The notes beneath the pieces were generated by a model that was not told the DNA's origin, made no database searches, and worked only from the letters and a program-made list of their open reading frames with translations. 64,000 nt of DNA from Maribacter algicola (GTDB lineage: Bacteria > Bacteroidota > Bacteroidia > Flavobacteriales > Flavobacteriaceae). Location: NCBI RefSeq assembly GCF_003933245.1, contig NZ_QUSX01000001.1:1302001-1366000 (forward strand). The letters are read 5' to 3'. The translations under genes were made by a program, and so were the position numbers. Within the stretch, counting starts at the first letter, position 1. Every line of letters starts with the position of its first letter. Below, in pieces: positions 51,170 to 61,100 of this stretch.

Positions 51170-52804
51170 TTACCTATTTCCTAGGATACTGTCGTATTTT
51201 GAAGTGTTGTCCAAAAGCTCAGCTGCGGCCAGAATAGCATCGTCATGCGACAGGTAGTATTGATATAGCCCATCACGATAAAAATAGCGCTTGATAATTT
51301 CGTCCTCTAAATTTTTCTGGATTTCTTTTTGATACTTGTCTAGGGCATTAATCTTGCCCTTTTGAATATTTGCCAACAAGGTCTTGTAACTATCCTTTAC
51401 TTCCTGACCTAGGAAATCGTTTTCCGGACCGGAAAGGGCTTCGGTAATTGCTTTTTCTGCCTTGGTCTCAAAGGAAAAATCACTTTCCCTTACAAAGGTC
51501 TTAAAGCTATTGAAGTCCGAATTCGTAAACTGAAAATCGCCTACATCGGCTACTTTGTTGCTAAAGTAATAATCCGTAGCATAGTCGAAAATGACATTGT
51601 TTTGCAGTAATGCCATGGTTAAATCGTTCGTTTTGACTGCGGCGATTTCAATATCGGGCAATACGCCCCCGCCGTCTTGAACCTTTCTTCCGTTCCGGGT
51701 CGTGAAATCATTGAATTGGGTATTTCTTATGGCATTGCCATTTTCGTCACGGTTCCAGTAATCCAAGGCTTGGATACAACGTCCGGATGCCGTATAATAT
51801 CTGGAAATGGTCACTTTTAACTGCGTTCCGTAGGTCAGCTTTAAAGGCCTCTGAACCAACCCCTTTCCAAAACTCCGGGCGCCCATGATTACCGCGCGAT
51901 CCAAATCCTGCAAGCTACCTGAAACAATTTCGCTGGCAGAAGCACTACTGCCGTTCACCAGTACTACCAGGGGAATTTCAGTATCTACAGGTTGGTTGCT
52001 TGTACGGTATTCCCTGTTGAATTTCTTTACTTTGGATTTTGTGGTAACCACTAATTCCCCTTTTGGAACGAACAAGTTGGTTATGTTGATTGCCTCGGAC
52101 AGCAAACCTCCCGGATTGTCACGTAAGTCCAACACTATTTTTTCGGCTCCTTTTCCTTTGAGGTCGAGCAAGGCACTTTTTGTTTGGTCCGTGGCCTTGG
52201 CATTGAATTTTGACAAAACTATATAACCGGTTTTGTCGTCTATCATTTTGTAGAATGGTACGGCATCTACTTCAATTCCACCACGCTCTATGGTGGTGCT
52301 GTTTAATTTCCCTTGTCGTTTGTAAATGATATCTACTGTGGACCCTTCAGAACCTTTAAGAAGCTCGCTTGCGTTGTCCTCAAAATCGGCCACCTTGATA
52401 TCCCCAATTTGAATAATCTGGTCCCCGGCCTTTAAACCGGCCTTATCCGCAGGATAACCTTGATGCGGCTCAACAATCAACAGTCTATCCTTGTAGGTAC
52501 GTACCAGTGCACCAATACCGGAGTATTCCCCTGCATTGTTTATTCGGTACGATTCTACGTCCTGTTCGTTTAAAAATTTGGTGTAGGGATCTAGGTCCTC
52601 CAACATGTTTTTTATGGCCGTGTCCATTAGTTCCGCAGGATTGGTCTCGTCCACATAGTTCATATTGAGCTCCTTGAAAAGCGTAGTGAAAATTTCTATT
52701 TGCTTCGCTATTTCAAAAAAATCACTTTTAAAACTACTTCCAACCACTAGAAAAGCAAGGGCCAGAACGGGAAAAATAATTCTTTTACGCATTAGTTTTT
52801 TCAT
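51170..52804 (-). CDS. C-terminal processing (tail-specific) protease, peptidase S41
   Basis: 544 residues from ATG at 52804 (an ATG at 52792 would also do, overlapping rnpA by 8 bp). Single membrane anchor/signal (RIIFPVLALAFLVVGSSF). PDZ domain at about 90-170 (GIGALVRTYKDRLLIVEPHQGYPADKAGLKAGD in two parts: GIGALVRTY and GYPADKAGLKAGD). S41 core: LDLRDNPGGLL, NGSSASASEIVSG (catalytic Ser near 289) and GARSFGKGLVQ (Lys314). It cleaves proteins with exposed hydrophobic C-termini in the periplasm. Last gene of the protease operon, start overlapping rnpA. Confidence 0.92.
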   Translation of the reverse strand: MKKLMRKRIIFPVLALAFLVVGSSFKSDFFEIAKQIEIFTTLFKELNMNYVDETNPAELMDTAIKNMLEDLDPYTKFLNEQDVESYRINNAGEYSGIGALVRTYKDRLLIVEPHQGYPADKAGLKAGDQIIQIGDIKVADFEDNASELLKGSEGSTVDIIYKRQGKLNSTTIERGGIEVDAVPFYKMIDDKTGYIVLSKFNAKATDQTKSALLDLKGKGAEKIVLDLRDNPGGLLSEAINITNLFVPKGELVVTTKSKVKKFNREYRTSNQPVDTEIPLVVLVNGSSASASEIVSGSLQDLDRAVIMGARSFGKGLVQRPLKLTYGTQLKVTISRYYTASGRCIQALDYWNRDENGNAIRNTQFNDFTTRNGRKVQDGGGVLPDIEIAAVKTNDLTMALLQNNVIFDYATDYYFSNKVADVGDFQFTNSDFNSFKTFVRESDFSFETKAEKAITEALSGPENDFLGQEVKDSYKTLLANIQKGKINALDKYQKEIQKNLEDEIIKRYFYRDGLYQYYLSHDDAILAAAELLDNTSKYDSILGNR

Positions 52805-53168
52805 GGATCCGGGCATTAAATTTTTCCAAAAGCAGCTTCATTTTAGACGCTACGTCCTCAAAAGCCGGCATATCCTTTCCAAGGTATAAAAATAAAAACG
52901 CAAAGTTTCCTTGCGTATTGTTAAAAGCCAGGCCTTTGTTCAATCTATAGGACTCCCGTAACAGCCTTTTTATTTTATTTCGATGAACGGCCCTTTTAAA
53001 GTTTTTTTTGGGAACGGTCACTGCGGCCTTTATGCATACCTCTTGTTGTTCGGTTCGGAGATATATCAGCTTTAAAGGGAATATGGTGAGACTTTTTCCT
53101 TCGGTAAAAAGCTGGCCAATTGTTTTTTGGCTTTTTAATTTTTCTTTTTTACCGAAGGAAGTGTCCAT
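52785..53168 (-). CDS. rnpA: Ribonuclease P protein component
   Basis: 127 residues. The conserved RNR-type motif is HRNKIKRLLRES (62-73), with KAAVTVPKKNFKRAV before it, typical of the family. It binds the catalytic RNA that removes the 5' leader of pre-tRNAs. In many bacteria rnpA stands beside rpmH and near dnaA; here it is in a unit with proteases (M1 before it, 15 bp; S41 after it, overlapping). No rpmH or dnaA is in the window. Confidence 0.93.
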   Translation of the reverse strand: MDTSFGKKEKLKSQKTIGQLFTEGKSLTIFPLKLIYLRTEQQEVCIKAAVTVPKKNFKRAVHRNKIKRLLRESYRLNKGLAFNNTQGNFAFLFLYLGKDMPAFEDVASKMKLLLEKFNARIHEKTNA

Positions 53169-53183
53169 TTTTTTAACCGAGTG

Positions 53184-55040
53184 TTATTCTTCGGGTTGCC
53201 AAACATTGTTTTCGACGTTTATATCGGCCATTAACTGGGATGGGTCTATCACGACCGCCTGAATGTCCGAAATAGGCCTGTTTATCGTAAAGTCATAGTT
53301 GGAATATGCCCAAGGCCAATCTGGCAACACGGTTCTTTCAATTTGCGGATACGGATTTTCCTTTTCACCGCGCATCATTCGCAAGGGAGCGTAGTATGTT
53401 TCACGGCTACCGTCGTTATAGACCAATAATATGTCGATAGGCATTGGCATCAAGCCAATTCTTTCCATGGTGATTTTAGTGCCTTCACCTTCTGGTTCTA
53501 CGGACTTTATACCGTAATCTATCGTGTTGGTGGTCTGTGTCCAATCTGTTAAATACCAATCCAACTCCATTCCAGATATCTTCTCTGCGGTTCTTTTGAT
53601 GTCATTGGGCACCGGATGCTTGAACTTGAAATCCTCATAATATTTCCGGAGTGTTTCCATTAACTTATCCTGACCCATTACGTACCCCAACTGGGCAAGA
53701 AAAACGGCCCCTTTGCTATAGGCCGATATCCCATAAGCGAAATTAAGATCATACCTATCGGCATGCGTGCTCATGGGCTGTTCCTTCCCTGAAAGGGCCA
53801 AATTATAATAGCTTTTATAGGAGTTTTCAAAGGGATTTTCCTTGTTTTGCTCCCTGATCTCATTACTACATAATGCCGATATAAAGGAAGTAAACCCTTC
53901 ATCCATCCATTCATGTTTAGCCTCATTGGTGGCCAACACATGTTGAAACCAGGAATGGGCCAATTCATGGATCATGGTGCCAATGACACTTCCGGGTTTA
54001 TCGCCACCAGTAATCAACGTAGCCATGGCATATTCCATACCTCCATCCCCACCTTGGATGACAGAATATTGCTCATAGGGGTATTCGCCGACATTCCTGT
54101 TAAAGAAGTTCATTGCCTTTTCGGTCATGGGCTGTACCGCTTTCCATGTTTCCATGAACTTCGGGTCGTTTTTATATAAAAAATGAAGTGTTGGGCCATT
54201 TTCCATTTGTAATGTGTCATGCACATACTCAGGATCTGCCGCCCACATAAAATCATGGACCATGGGCGCCTTAAAGTGCCATGTTAAAGTCTTTCCCTTT
54301 TGTTTCTTGACCGATGTTCCCGGAGCTTCGTAACCGTGACCAATTTCCTGCGGATTTTGCAGATAACCGGTTCCACCAACAATATAGTCCTTATCCAGGG
54401 TAAGTTTCACATCGAAATCGCCCCATACACCGTGGAACTCTCTGGCGATATAGGGATCCGCATGCCATCCTTCAAAATCATATTCGGCCATTTTTGGATA
54501 CCACTGGCTCATGGAAAGGGCTACTCCATCGGCATTATTGCGTCCCGACCTTCTGATCTGAACGGGAACCTGACCTTTAAAGGTCATTTCAAAGGTTGTT
54601 TTACCTCCGGAGGGAATCGGCTTTGCCAAGTCCACGACCAGTACGGTACCTTCTTCCTGGAAGCTTACTTTTGCCCCATCTTGGGTCAGGGATTCTACGT
54701 GTAAATAGCCTATCTCACTTTCCGAGAGACCTGCAATCCTACTTTTTTTGTCCTCCGTTATCATTCTTCTATCCGGATCTTGGATGTTTTGGAGCCTTAT
54801 GTCCATTTCGCTACCCGGCTGGAACGCATTGAAATACAAATGGTAATAGACACGGCTCAATGCATCTGGGGAATTGTTCGTATACACGAGTTTTTGGGTT
54901 CCCGTATATTCGAAACTTTCTACATCCATGTTTACATCCATGGTATAGTCCACATGTTGCTGCCAATAATTGGTCTGGTTCTGGGCAAACGATATACTCA
55001 AAAACCCAATCAATAAAACGGCTAAAAGTAATTTCTTCAT
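53184..55040 (-). CDS. M1 family zinc aminopeptidase-like metallopeptidase, exported
   Basis: 618 residues from ATG at 55040 (TTG 15 bp earlier is unlikely). Signal peptide ends near SISFAQ. The N-terminal beta domain (about 25-260) precedes the catalytic part. GGMEYA (333-338) replaces the usual GAMEN. Zinc site HELAH (His358, Glu359, His362) with Glu381 in DEGF; the helper Tyr lies further on. It removes N-terminal residues from peptides in the periplasm or outside. It lies 17 bp after the subtilase gene and 15 bp before rnpA. Confidence 0.92.
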   Translation of the reverse strand: MKKLLLAVLLIGFLSISFAQNQTNYWQQHVDYTMDVNMDVESFEYTGTQKLVYTNNSPDALSRVYYHLYFNAFQPGSEMDIRLQNIQDPDRRMITEDKKSRIAGLSESEIGYLHVESLTQDGAKVSFQEEGTVLVVDLAKPIPSGGKTTFEMTFKGQVPVQIRRSGRNNADGVALSMSQWYPKMAEYDFEGWHADPYIAREFHGVWGDFDVKLTLDKDYIVGGTGYLQNPQEIGHGYEAPGTSVKKQKGKTLTWHFKAPMVHDFMWAADPEYVHDTLQMENGPTLHFLYKNDPKFMETWKAVQPMTEKAMNFFNRNVGEYPYEQYSVIQGGDGGMEYAMATLITGGDKPGSVIGTMIHELAHSWFQHVLATNEAKHEWMDEGFTSFISALCSNEIREQNKENPFENSYKSYYNLALSGKEQPMSTHADRYDLNFAYGISAYSKGAVFLAQLGYVMGQDKLMETLRKYYEDFKFKHPVPNDIKRTAEKISGMELDWYLTDWTQTTNTIDYGIKSVEPEGEGTKITMERIGLMPMPIDILLVYNDGSRETYYAPLRMMRGEKENPYPQIERTVLPDWPWAYSNYDFTINRPISDIQAVVIDPSQLMADINVENNVWQPEE

Positions 55041-55057
55041 TTTATTATTATTCAATA

Positions 55058-56689
55058 TTATAGTTGTAGTTGACCATTACTTACCTTACTAGCCATGATC
55101 AGGGCATTATAGGCGTTGACCATTTTACCCGAGGTAGATATTTCACTTAAATTGGCATTTTTGGCATTGTCTCCTCCCAAGATGACTTTGGTCTTTACGG
55201 GTAAGCCCGAATTCAATATAATTTTCTTTACTTGTTTCGCACTCAAGTTGGGGTATTGCGACCAGATCAGGGCCGCCACACCCGAAACCGCTGGTGCAGC
55301 CATGGAGGTGCCGGGGGAAAACTCATATTCGTTGTTTGGATAGGTAGAATAAATATCCGTTCCGGGAGCGAAGACATCCACATTGATTTTTCCATAATTT
55401 GAGTAAGAGGCCAGAAGTTCTGAACCATATTTAGGGTCCAAGGCGCCTACCGTAATCACATTGTCCGCAAACTCCACCCCATTGTTTATTTGATCGTTGG
55501 GATAATTTGGATTGGCGGGATTATCAAGATCGGCACCATCGTTTCCTGCGGCATGTACGAACAATACATCGTTATCCGAGGCATATTTAATGGCGTCATA
55601 AACCCACTGCGCATTGGGGGAGAAGGATTTTCCAAAGCTTCCATTAATGATTTTGGCACCGTTATCCACTGCATAGCGAATACCGCGAGCTATGTCCTTG
55701 TCATATTCGTCCCCATTGGGAACGGCCCTGATGCTCATTATTTCCACATTATTGGCAACACCGTTCGCACCAAGCCCATTGTTTCTTTCAGCTGCAATGA
55801 TTCCTGCAACATGGGTACCATGGCTTTCATCGTCTACACGATTGTTGGGATTTCCATTTCCATAATCCGTGTCATTGTAATCATAGGGGTCGTCACCCAC
55901 AACTTCCCTGCCGTTAAAATCCTTGTTGAGATTATAGTTCAGTTGCTCCGTAAAATAGGTGATGCCATCTCCCAATTCTTCGATTACCTCTGGAATGGAG
56001 TCCTTAAAGCTGTACATTTGAAGAAGTATGGACTTGTTTCTTTGCATTGCCTCCGTACTTGCCTCCATACCGGATACATCCTCTTTTGTGTAGGCTTCCT
56101 TGCCCAAAAATGCCTTCACTTCCGCGTCCGCACTCTTTACTGCCTGTAGAATCTGTTCATACCGTTCCTTATTCTGTAGTGCAGAGGCATATTCCTCGTC
56201 CAGTTTTGCCTTTGCCTTTGCTAAGGTGGCTTGGTCACCAATGTTCAATCGCAACATTCGAACATACTCAAGCTGCTCATTATAGGACTCCCCTAAGAAG
56301 TTATATCCATGGATATCGTCCACATAACCATTGTTGTCGTCATCCTTGTTGTTGCCAGGTTTTTCATCGGTATTGGTCCATATGACCCCATCCAAATCTT
56401 CATGGCCCAAATCGATTCCGGAATCCAGAACTGCTACGATAATTTTTTTTCCTTTCTTGTTCTTTATGATTTCGTCATAAGCTTTGTCTACGCTCATGCC
56501 TGGAATTGTGTCCGAAGCAAGGTCCAAATGCCCCCAGTTTTTCTTTTCTGCTTCGGTAAGGTCCGAAACCTTCAAGGGAACGGCATCAATATTTTCGACA
56601 GGAGTCAATATCAGACCTCCTGTGCCACCACAACCAACTAGTGTGAAGAAAGAAAATACCAAGAACGATTTAGTGATTGTACGTATCAT
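55058..56689 (-). CDS. Subtilisin-like serine protease (S8), lipoprotein, with insertion between Asp and His
   Basis: 543 residues, ATG at 56689. Lipobox TLVGC (Cys20). Catalytic Asp89 in VAVLDSGID, His290 in DESHGTHVAG, oxyanion Asn383 in AAGND and Ser462 in GTSMAAPAVSG. Between Asp and His there are 200 residues, while ordinary subtilisins have about 30-40; the extra part includes an Asp/Asn-rich turn (GNNKDDDNNGYVDDIHG) and a coiled-coil region (about 140-250). Complete triad. Anchored in the envelope by lipid. In operon with the MBL protein before and the M1 peptidase after it. Its substrate is unknown. Confidence 0.9.
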   Translation of the reverse strand: MIRTITKSFLVFSFFTLVGCGGTGGLILTPVENIDAVPLKVSDLTEAEKKNWGHLDLASDTIPGMSVDKAYDEIIKNKKGKKIIVAVLDSGIDLGHEDLDGVIWTNTDEKPGNNKDDDNNGYVDDIHGYNFLGESYNEQLEYVRMLRLNIGDQATLAKAKAKLDEEYASALQNKERYEQILQAVKSADAEVKAFLGKEAYTKEDVSGMEASTEAMQRNKSILLQMYSFKDSIPEVIEELGDGITYFTEQLNYNLNKDFNGREVVGDDPYDYNDTDYGNGNPNNRVDDESHGTHVAGIIAAERNNGLGANGVANNVEIMSIRAVPNGDEYDKDIARGIRYAVDNGAKIINGSFGKSFSPNAQWVYDAIKYASDNDVLFVHAAGNDGADLDNPANPNYPNDQINNGVEFADNVITVGALDPKYGSELLASYSNYGKINVDVFAPGTDIYSTYPNNEYEFSPGTSMAAPAVSGVAALIWSQYPNLSAKQVKKIILNSGLPVKTKVILGGDNAKNANLSEISTSGKMVNAYNALIMASKVSNGQLQL

Positions 56690-56713
56690 TTGTTATTAAA
56701 TTAATTGTGAATT

Positions 56714-57577
56714 TTAGTTGAAAATTTCATCGAAAGTATAGGTCTGGTCCAACCGAACCCCCTTATCGGTTTTTTTGAGTGTACAGAGCTGATTGTGTGC
56801 ATCGTGTTCAAAGAAAAGAAAATAGTTTTTTTCCGCAGCCTCATTTAGGAACTTTTCTTTTTCCGAAAGAGTCAACAAAGGCCTTGTATCGTAGCCCATA
56901 ACATAAGGCAATGGAATATGGCCTACCGTTGGTATTAAGTCTGCAACAAAAACGAGCGTTTCTCCTTTAAAGGTAATCGTAGGCAACATTTGTTTTTCTG
57001 TATGTCCGTCTACAAAATAGATGCCAAACCCTAGTTCAGAAGTGTTCTTATATAGTGAATCATTTGAAAAATCTACAAAGTCCAATTGGCCACTTTCCTC
57101 CATAGGTAATAAATTTTCCGACAAAAAGGATGCCTTCTCCCTGGCATTGGGATTGGTAGCCCATTCCCAATGGTTTTTGTTGGTCCAAAAACTGGCATTT
57201 TTAAATGCAGGCTCATATCCTGTCCTATCCTTGTTCCATTGGATGCAACCCCCACAATGGTCAAAGTGAAGATGGGTAAGAAAGACATCTGTAATATCCT
57301 CTTTGGACATCCCTATTTTTTTTAGGGAAGTTTCCAACGAAAAATTGCCCCAACGTTGGTAATGGCCAAAAAATTTATCGGATTGTTTATTGCCAAGTCC
57401 CGCATCCACTAGAATAAGTCTGTCACCATCATGGACCAACAAACTTCTAGCTGCGATATCGATTAAATTGTTTTGGTCTGCCGGGTTTGTTCTATGCCAA
57501 AGCGTTTTTGGCACGACCCCAAACATGGCGCCACCGTCCAGCTTAAAATTTCCTGTCTCAATAGGATATAAATCCAT
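56714..57577 (-). CDS. Metallo-beta-lactamase-fold hydrolase
   Basis: 287 residues, no signal peptide. Zinc signature THLHFDHCGG (His102, His104, Asp106, His107), then VDGHT near 205 and FVADLIPT near 220, all features of the MBL fold. Similar Bacteroidota proteins are annotated only as MBL-fold hydrolase (AHL-lactonase-like). Substrate unknown. Probably the first gene of the protease/rnpA operon (24 bp before the subtilase). Confidence 0.88.
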   Translation of the reverse strand: MDLYPIETGNFKLDGGAMFGVVPKTLWHRTNPADQNNLIDIAARSLLVHDGDRLILVDAGLGNKQSDKFFGHYQRWGNFSLETSLKKIGMSKEDITDVFLTHLHFDHCGGCIQWNKDRTGYEPAFKNASFWTNKNHWEWATNPNAREKASFLSENLLPMEESGQLDFVDFSNDSLYKNTSELGFGIYFVDGHTEKQMLPTITFKGETLVFVADLIPTVGHIPLPYVMGYDTRPLLTLSEKEKFLNEAAEKNYFLFFEHDAHNQLCTLKKTDKGVRLDQTYTFDEIFN

Positions 57578-57730
57578 TAATCTTTAGGGTAATGGTATAA
57601 ATGCGGAAAATTAATTAAAAAGAATAGGAAAAACAGGTAGTTTATGAGAATTTAACGGCTAGACACAGCTTGGAAAAAGGATTCACACATGATTAGACGT
57701 TGCGGAACGCACTTAAGAAACACCCCATGG

Positions 57731-58114
57731 CTAGGGTCGTATTAATTCTTCTATCGAATGGTGCGCCAATGGTTTGGCCAAATGTTTTTCTATTTCTTCA
57801 TAACTTTCTGAACGGGCAATGTCCGTTGGATTTGTGGAAGAGCTTAAAACAAAAACCCGGCATTTTCCCTTCAATGCATCTGGCAATTTTTTAAAGTGCT
57901 CTATAAATTCATATCCATCCATGCCTGGCATACGAATATCCAAAAAAATAATTCCCGGAACCAAATCAACGTTGTCCTGTAATTCTATGAGATACTCCAA
58001 GGCTTCTTTGCCTGAGGTTTTTGTGACGACTTCAGACACTAAATCGGATTTTGAAATGATAGCCTTATTGATATAATTATCAATTTCCGAATCATCTATT
58101 AAAAGTATTTTCAT
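57731..58114 (-). CDS. Single-domain response regulator
   Basis: 127 residues, receiver domain only. Acidic pair Asp7/Asp8, phospho-acceptor Asp59 in FLDIRMPGMDG, Ser91/Ser92 region and Lys114 in LAKP. No output domain. Starts 11 bp after the multi-PAS histidine kinase, so the two form a module in which the kinase probably phosphorylates this protein; its downstream partner is not in the window. Confidence 0.92.
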   Translation of the reverse strand: MKILLIDDSEIDNYINKAIISKSDLVSEVVTKTSGKEALEYLIELQDNVDLVPGIIFLDIRMPGMDGYEFIEHFKKLPDALKGKCRVFVLSSSTNPTDIARSESYEEIEKHLAKPLAHHSIEELIRP

Positions 58115-58125
58115 AATAATCGTAT

Positions 58126-61100
58126 TTAGTCACCGGAATAAAGATTAGGAAGCCTTAAAGTAAAAACAGACCCTTTCTTCAGGGTTGAGTCCAAGGTTAC
58201 AGTTCCGTTGAGTTTTTCCAATATTTCCTTTACAATGAACAGGCCAATTCCAGACCCTGTTACATTAGAAGAGGCCCTATAAAACATATTATATATTTTT
58301 TCCTGGCTTTCCATTGCTATTCCCATTCCATTGTCCTCTATCTTTATGACCGCTTCTTTTCTGTCTGTTTTTATATCAATCCAAATTGAGGGAGATGTCT
58401 TTTCCTTGTCCTGATACTTTATTGCATTGGAAATAAAATTGTTCAACAAGACCACAACCCTTCTTTTGTCCGAGTAAAAAACCGTTTTCTCCTCTATTTT
58501 TTTATGAACCTTAATGTCTTGGGCACTTTTTAAATACCATAAATCTGCAAAAGACTTCTCTATTAAGGTACTAAAATTTATTTCTTCTGGCACAACTGCT
58601 ACATGATTATTTCTTGAGTATTCAATGATATCTGCAATGAATTCATCTAGACGCGTAATTGAGTTTTCCATCATCTTTAGATTGAGCAGGTCCACATCAT
58701 GCCGCTCTTCCCTTTTCATGATATCCACCAAGCCAAGAAGGGATGCCAAAGGAGATCTTAGTTCATGTGATGCACTATAAACGAAGCTATCCAATACTGA
58801 ATTGGTCTTTATAAGTTCGGCATTTTGTTTTTCAAGTTTTTTCTCGAATTCCTTGGCTTCGGTTATATCTACCGCAGTTCCTTGAGAAGCTATAACATTG
58901 CCACTATCATCTGTCGTCACTTCCATTTGGACCTTTACATGTTTTATGGATTTATCTCTATGGAGTATCCTGTAGGAAAAGGAGCTGTTGTCCCTTTCGG
59001 AAACTTTTTTTTCAATGATGGCATCGTGCATCTCAAGGTCATCTGGATGAACCAATGTTTTTGTAAATGCAACATCGATCTTTCTTCCGGGCGTAACATC
59101 ATAAATTTCGTACATCCGATCGGACCAATCGATGATACCCGTTTCAAGGTTCCAGTTCCAATAACCAATTTTTCCTATACGTATGGCAGCGTCCATTTTG
59201 TATTGGAGATCAAGGACTTCCTTTTGGGTTTTCTTTTGTTCCGTGAGATCGAAGGCCACTGAACCAATTCCTATTGGCTTATTGTTGGTTTTGTCGTTTA
59301 TTAGAAAGGCGGAAAGTGCCGCGGGAATATTTCTATTCTCTTTAAAGCTTCTTAGATAACCTTCGCCGCTCCAGGCTCCATTTTTAAAAATCATGGGCAG
59401 GTACTCCTCTTTGATGATCTGTCTTGAGTTCTCTGGAAAAAAATCTAAAATGTTATAGTCACCTATCCTGTCTTCCAAGGAGAGTCCTACAAGTTCCCTA
59501 CCGGATTCATTGAGATAAATACACTGTCCATCAAGACCTGTCAATCCAATAAATCCAGGACTATTTTCAATTACAGCTAAGAGTTTTTGGTTTTCCTCCT
59601 CAGAAATTTTTCGTTCTGTAATGTCTCTAAAATAAACCGTTAGGCCTTCAGGTGATGGGTACACATGGCTTTCGGTCCAAATATTATTTCTGGAATGAAA
59701 TTGTTCCAAATAGACATACTCTTGCTTTTTTAGGGCGCCTTCAAGTTTGCTCTGTATGTTAGACCCTATAAGATTGGAAAAGGTCTTCCAAAAATTTTTA
59801 CCTATAAGCTCGTCTTTGTTCCTTTGTATTAATTGTTGTGCCTTTGCATTGATATAGGTTAGGTTCCAATGGTTGTCCATGGATATGAACGCATCTGATA
59901 TCCGCTCCGTCAACTCGCGGTATTTTTTTTCACTATCAAAGATTTTTTTCTGGGCCTTTTTCTCTTCGGTCCTATCCAAATATGTGGCAAGTATATACTT
60001 TTTGTTTTCAATTTCGTATGTTTCCGCGGAAGCCGTAAAATAAATTTCTCCTTTCCCATTTGGTTGGGCTATAACCTCCATGGACAATATTTTTCCGCTA
60101 GCATTTAGGGACTCAAGAGCTTCCTCCCGCTTTGATTCCACATCGATTATTACATCTAATTCTTCAAACGTTTTTCCTTTTACATTGTTAAAATCAAACC
60201 CTAACAAATCCAAAAAGTACTGATTGGCATCGAAAAACCTTAGGTTTTCATCAAATATTGCCATGCCTATGGTCTGGCTATTAAAGGCTTTCTGAAATTT
60301 TCTAAGATTTTCACTTGCGTCATGTTCTAGTTTTTTTCTGACCGTCACGTCCCTAACGATGCCAAGAATGGTACCATCGTTCAATTTTTTTGCACTAACT
60401 TCTCCATAAAAGCAAGAGCCGTCCTTTTTTCTGAGTTTTCGTTCGGTAAGAACAGATTGCCCAGTATTTATTTCGGCAAACCGTAAGGGTACCTTTTTTA
60501 AATCGCCTTTTGTTGCTAAATCTTTGAGATTTTTTTGTAACAACTCATTTTTTGGATAACCAAACAATTCCACACCTTTTATGTTAGCCTCCAAAAGATT
60601 TCCCTGAAAGTCTGCCAAAAATATACCATCTGAGGCCTCTTCTATATAGGCCCTTAATTTTTGTTCATTTTCTTTTAATAAATAGGTTTTTTCATTGACC
60701 CTTTCACGTAGGATGTTTGGTCGTTTAAGTAAAAAAACGGTAAAGGAGCTAGCAACTATAGCCAGAATCAATCCTATTCCACCTAATACATAAAACCCGT
60801 ACAGAGCTAGATTTTTATCTGAAATCACATACAATTTCCATTCACCATTGTAATCACTTATCGAGTGTTTCAAGACATTCTTAGGGAAGGCTTTTTCAGT
60901 AGAAAAGAACAATTTTTCAGACCCGTCCGTATTTGTTTTGTATAGTTGATATGAGAATGGATTATTTTCCTTAGAGTCCAAGGAAATTTCGGACAACAAA
61001 GATTCTAGTTTAATTACGGCCGCAGCAAAACCGGCAAATTGGTTTTTGTAATAAATGGGGGTGCGGCAAACAAAGCCAGACCCTCCTTGTTTTAACTTAA

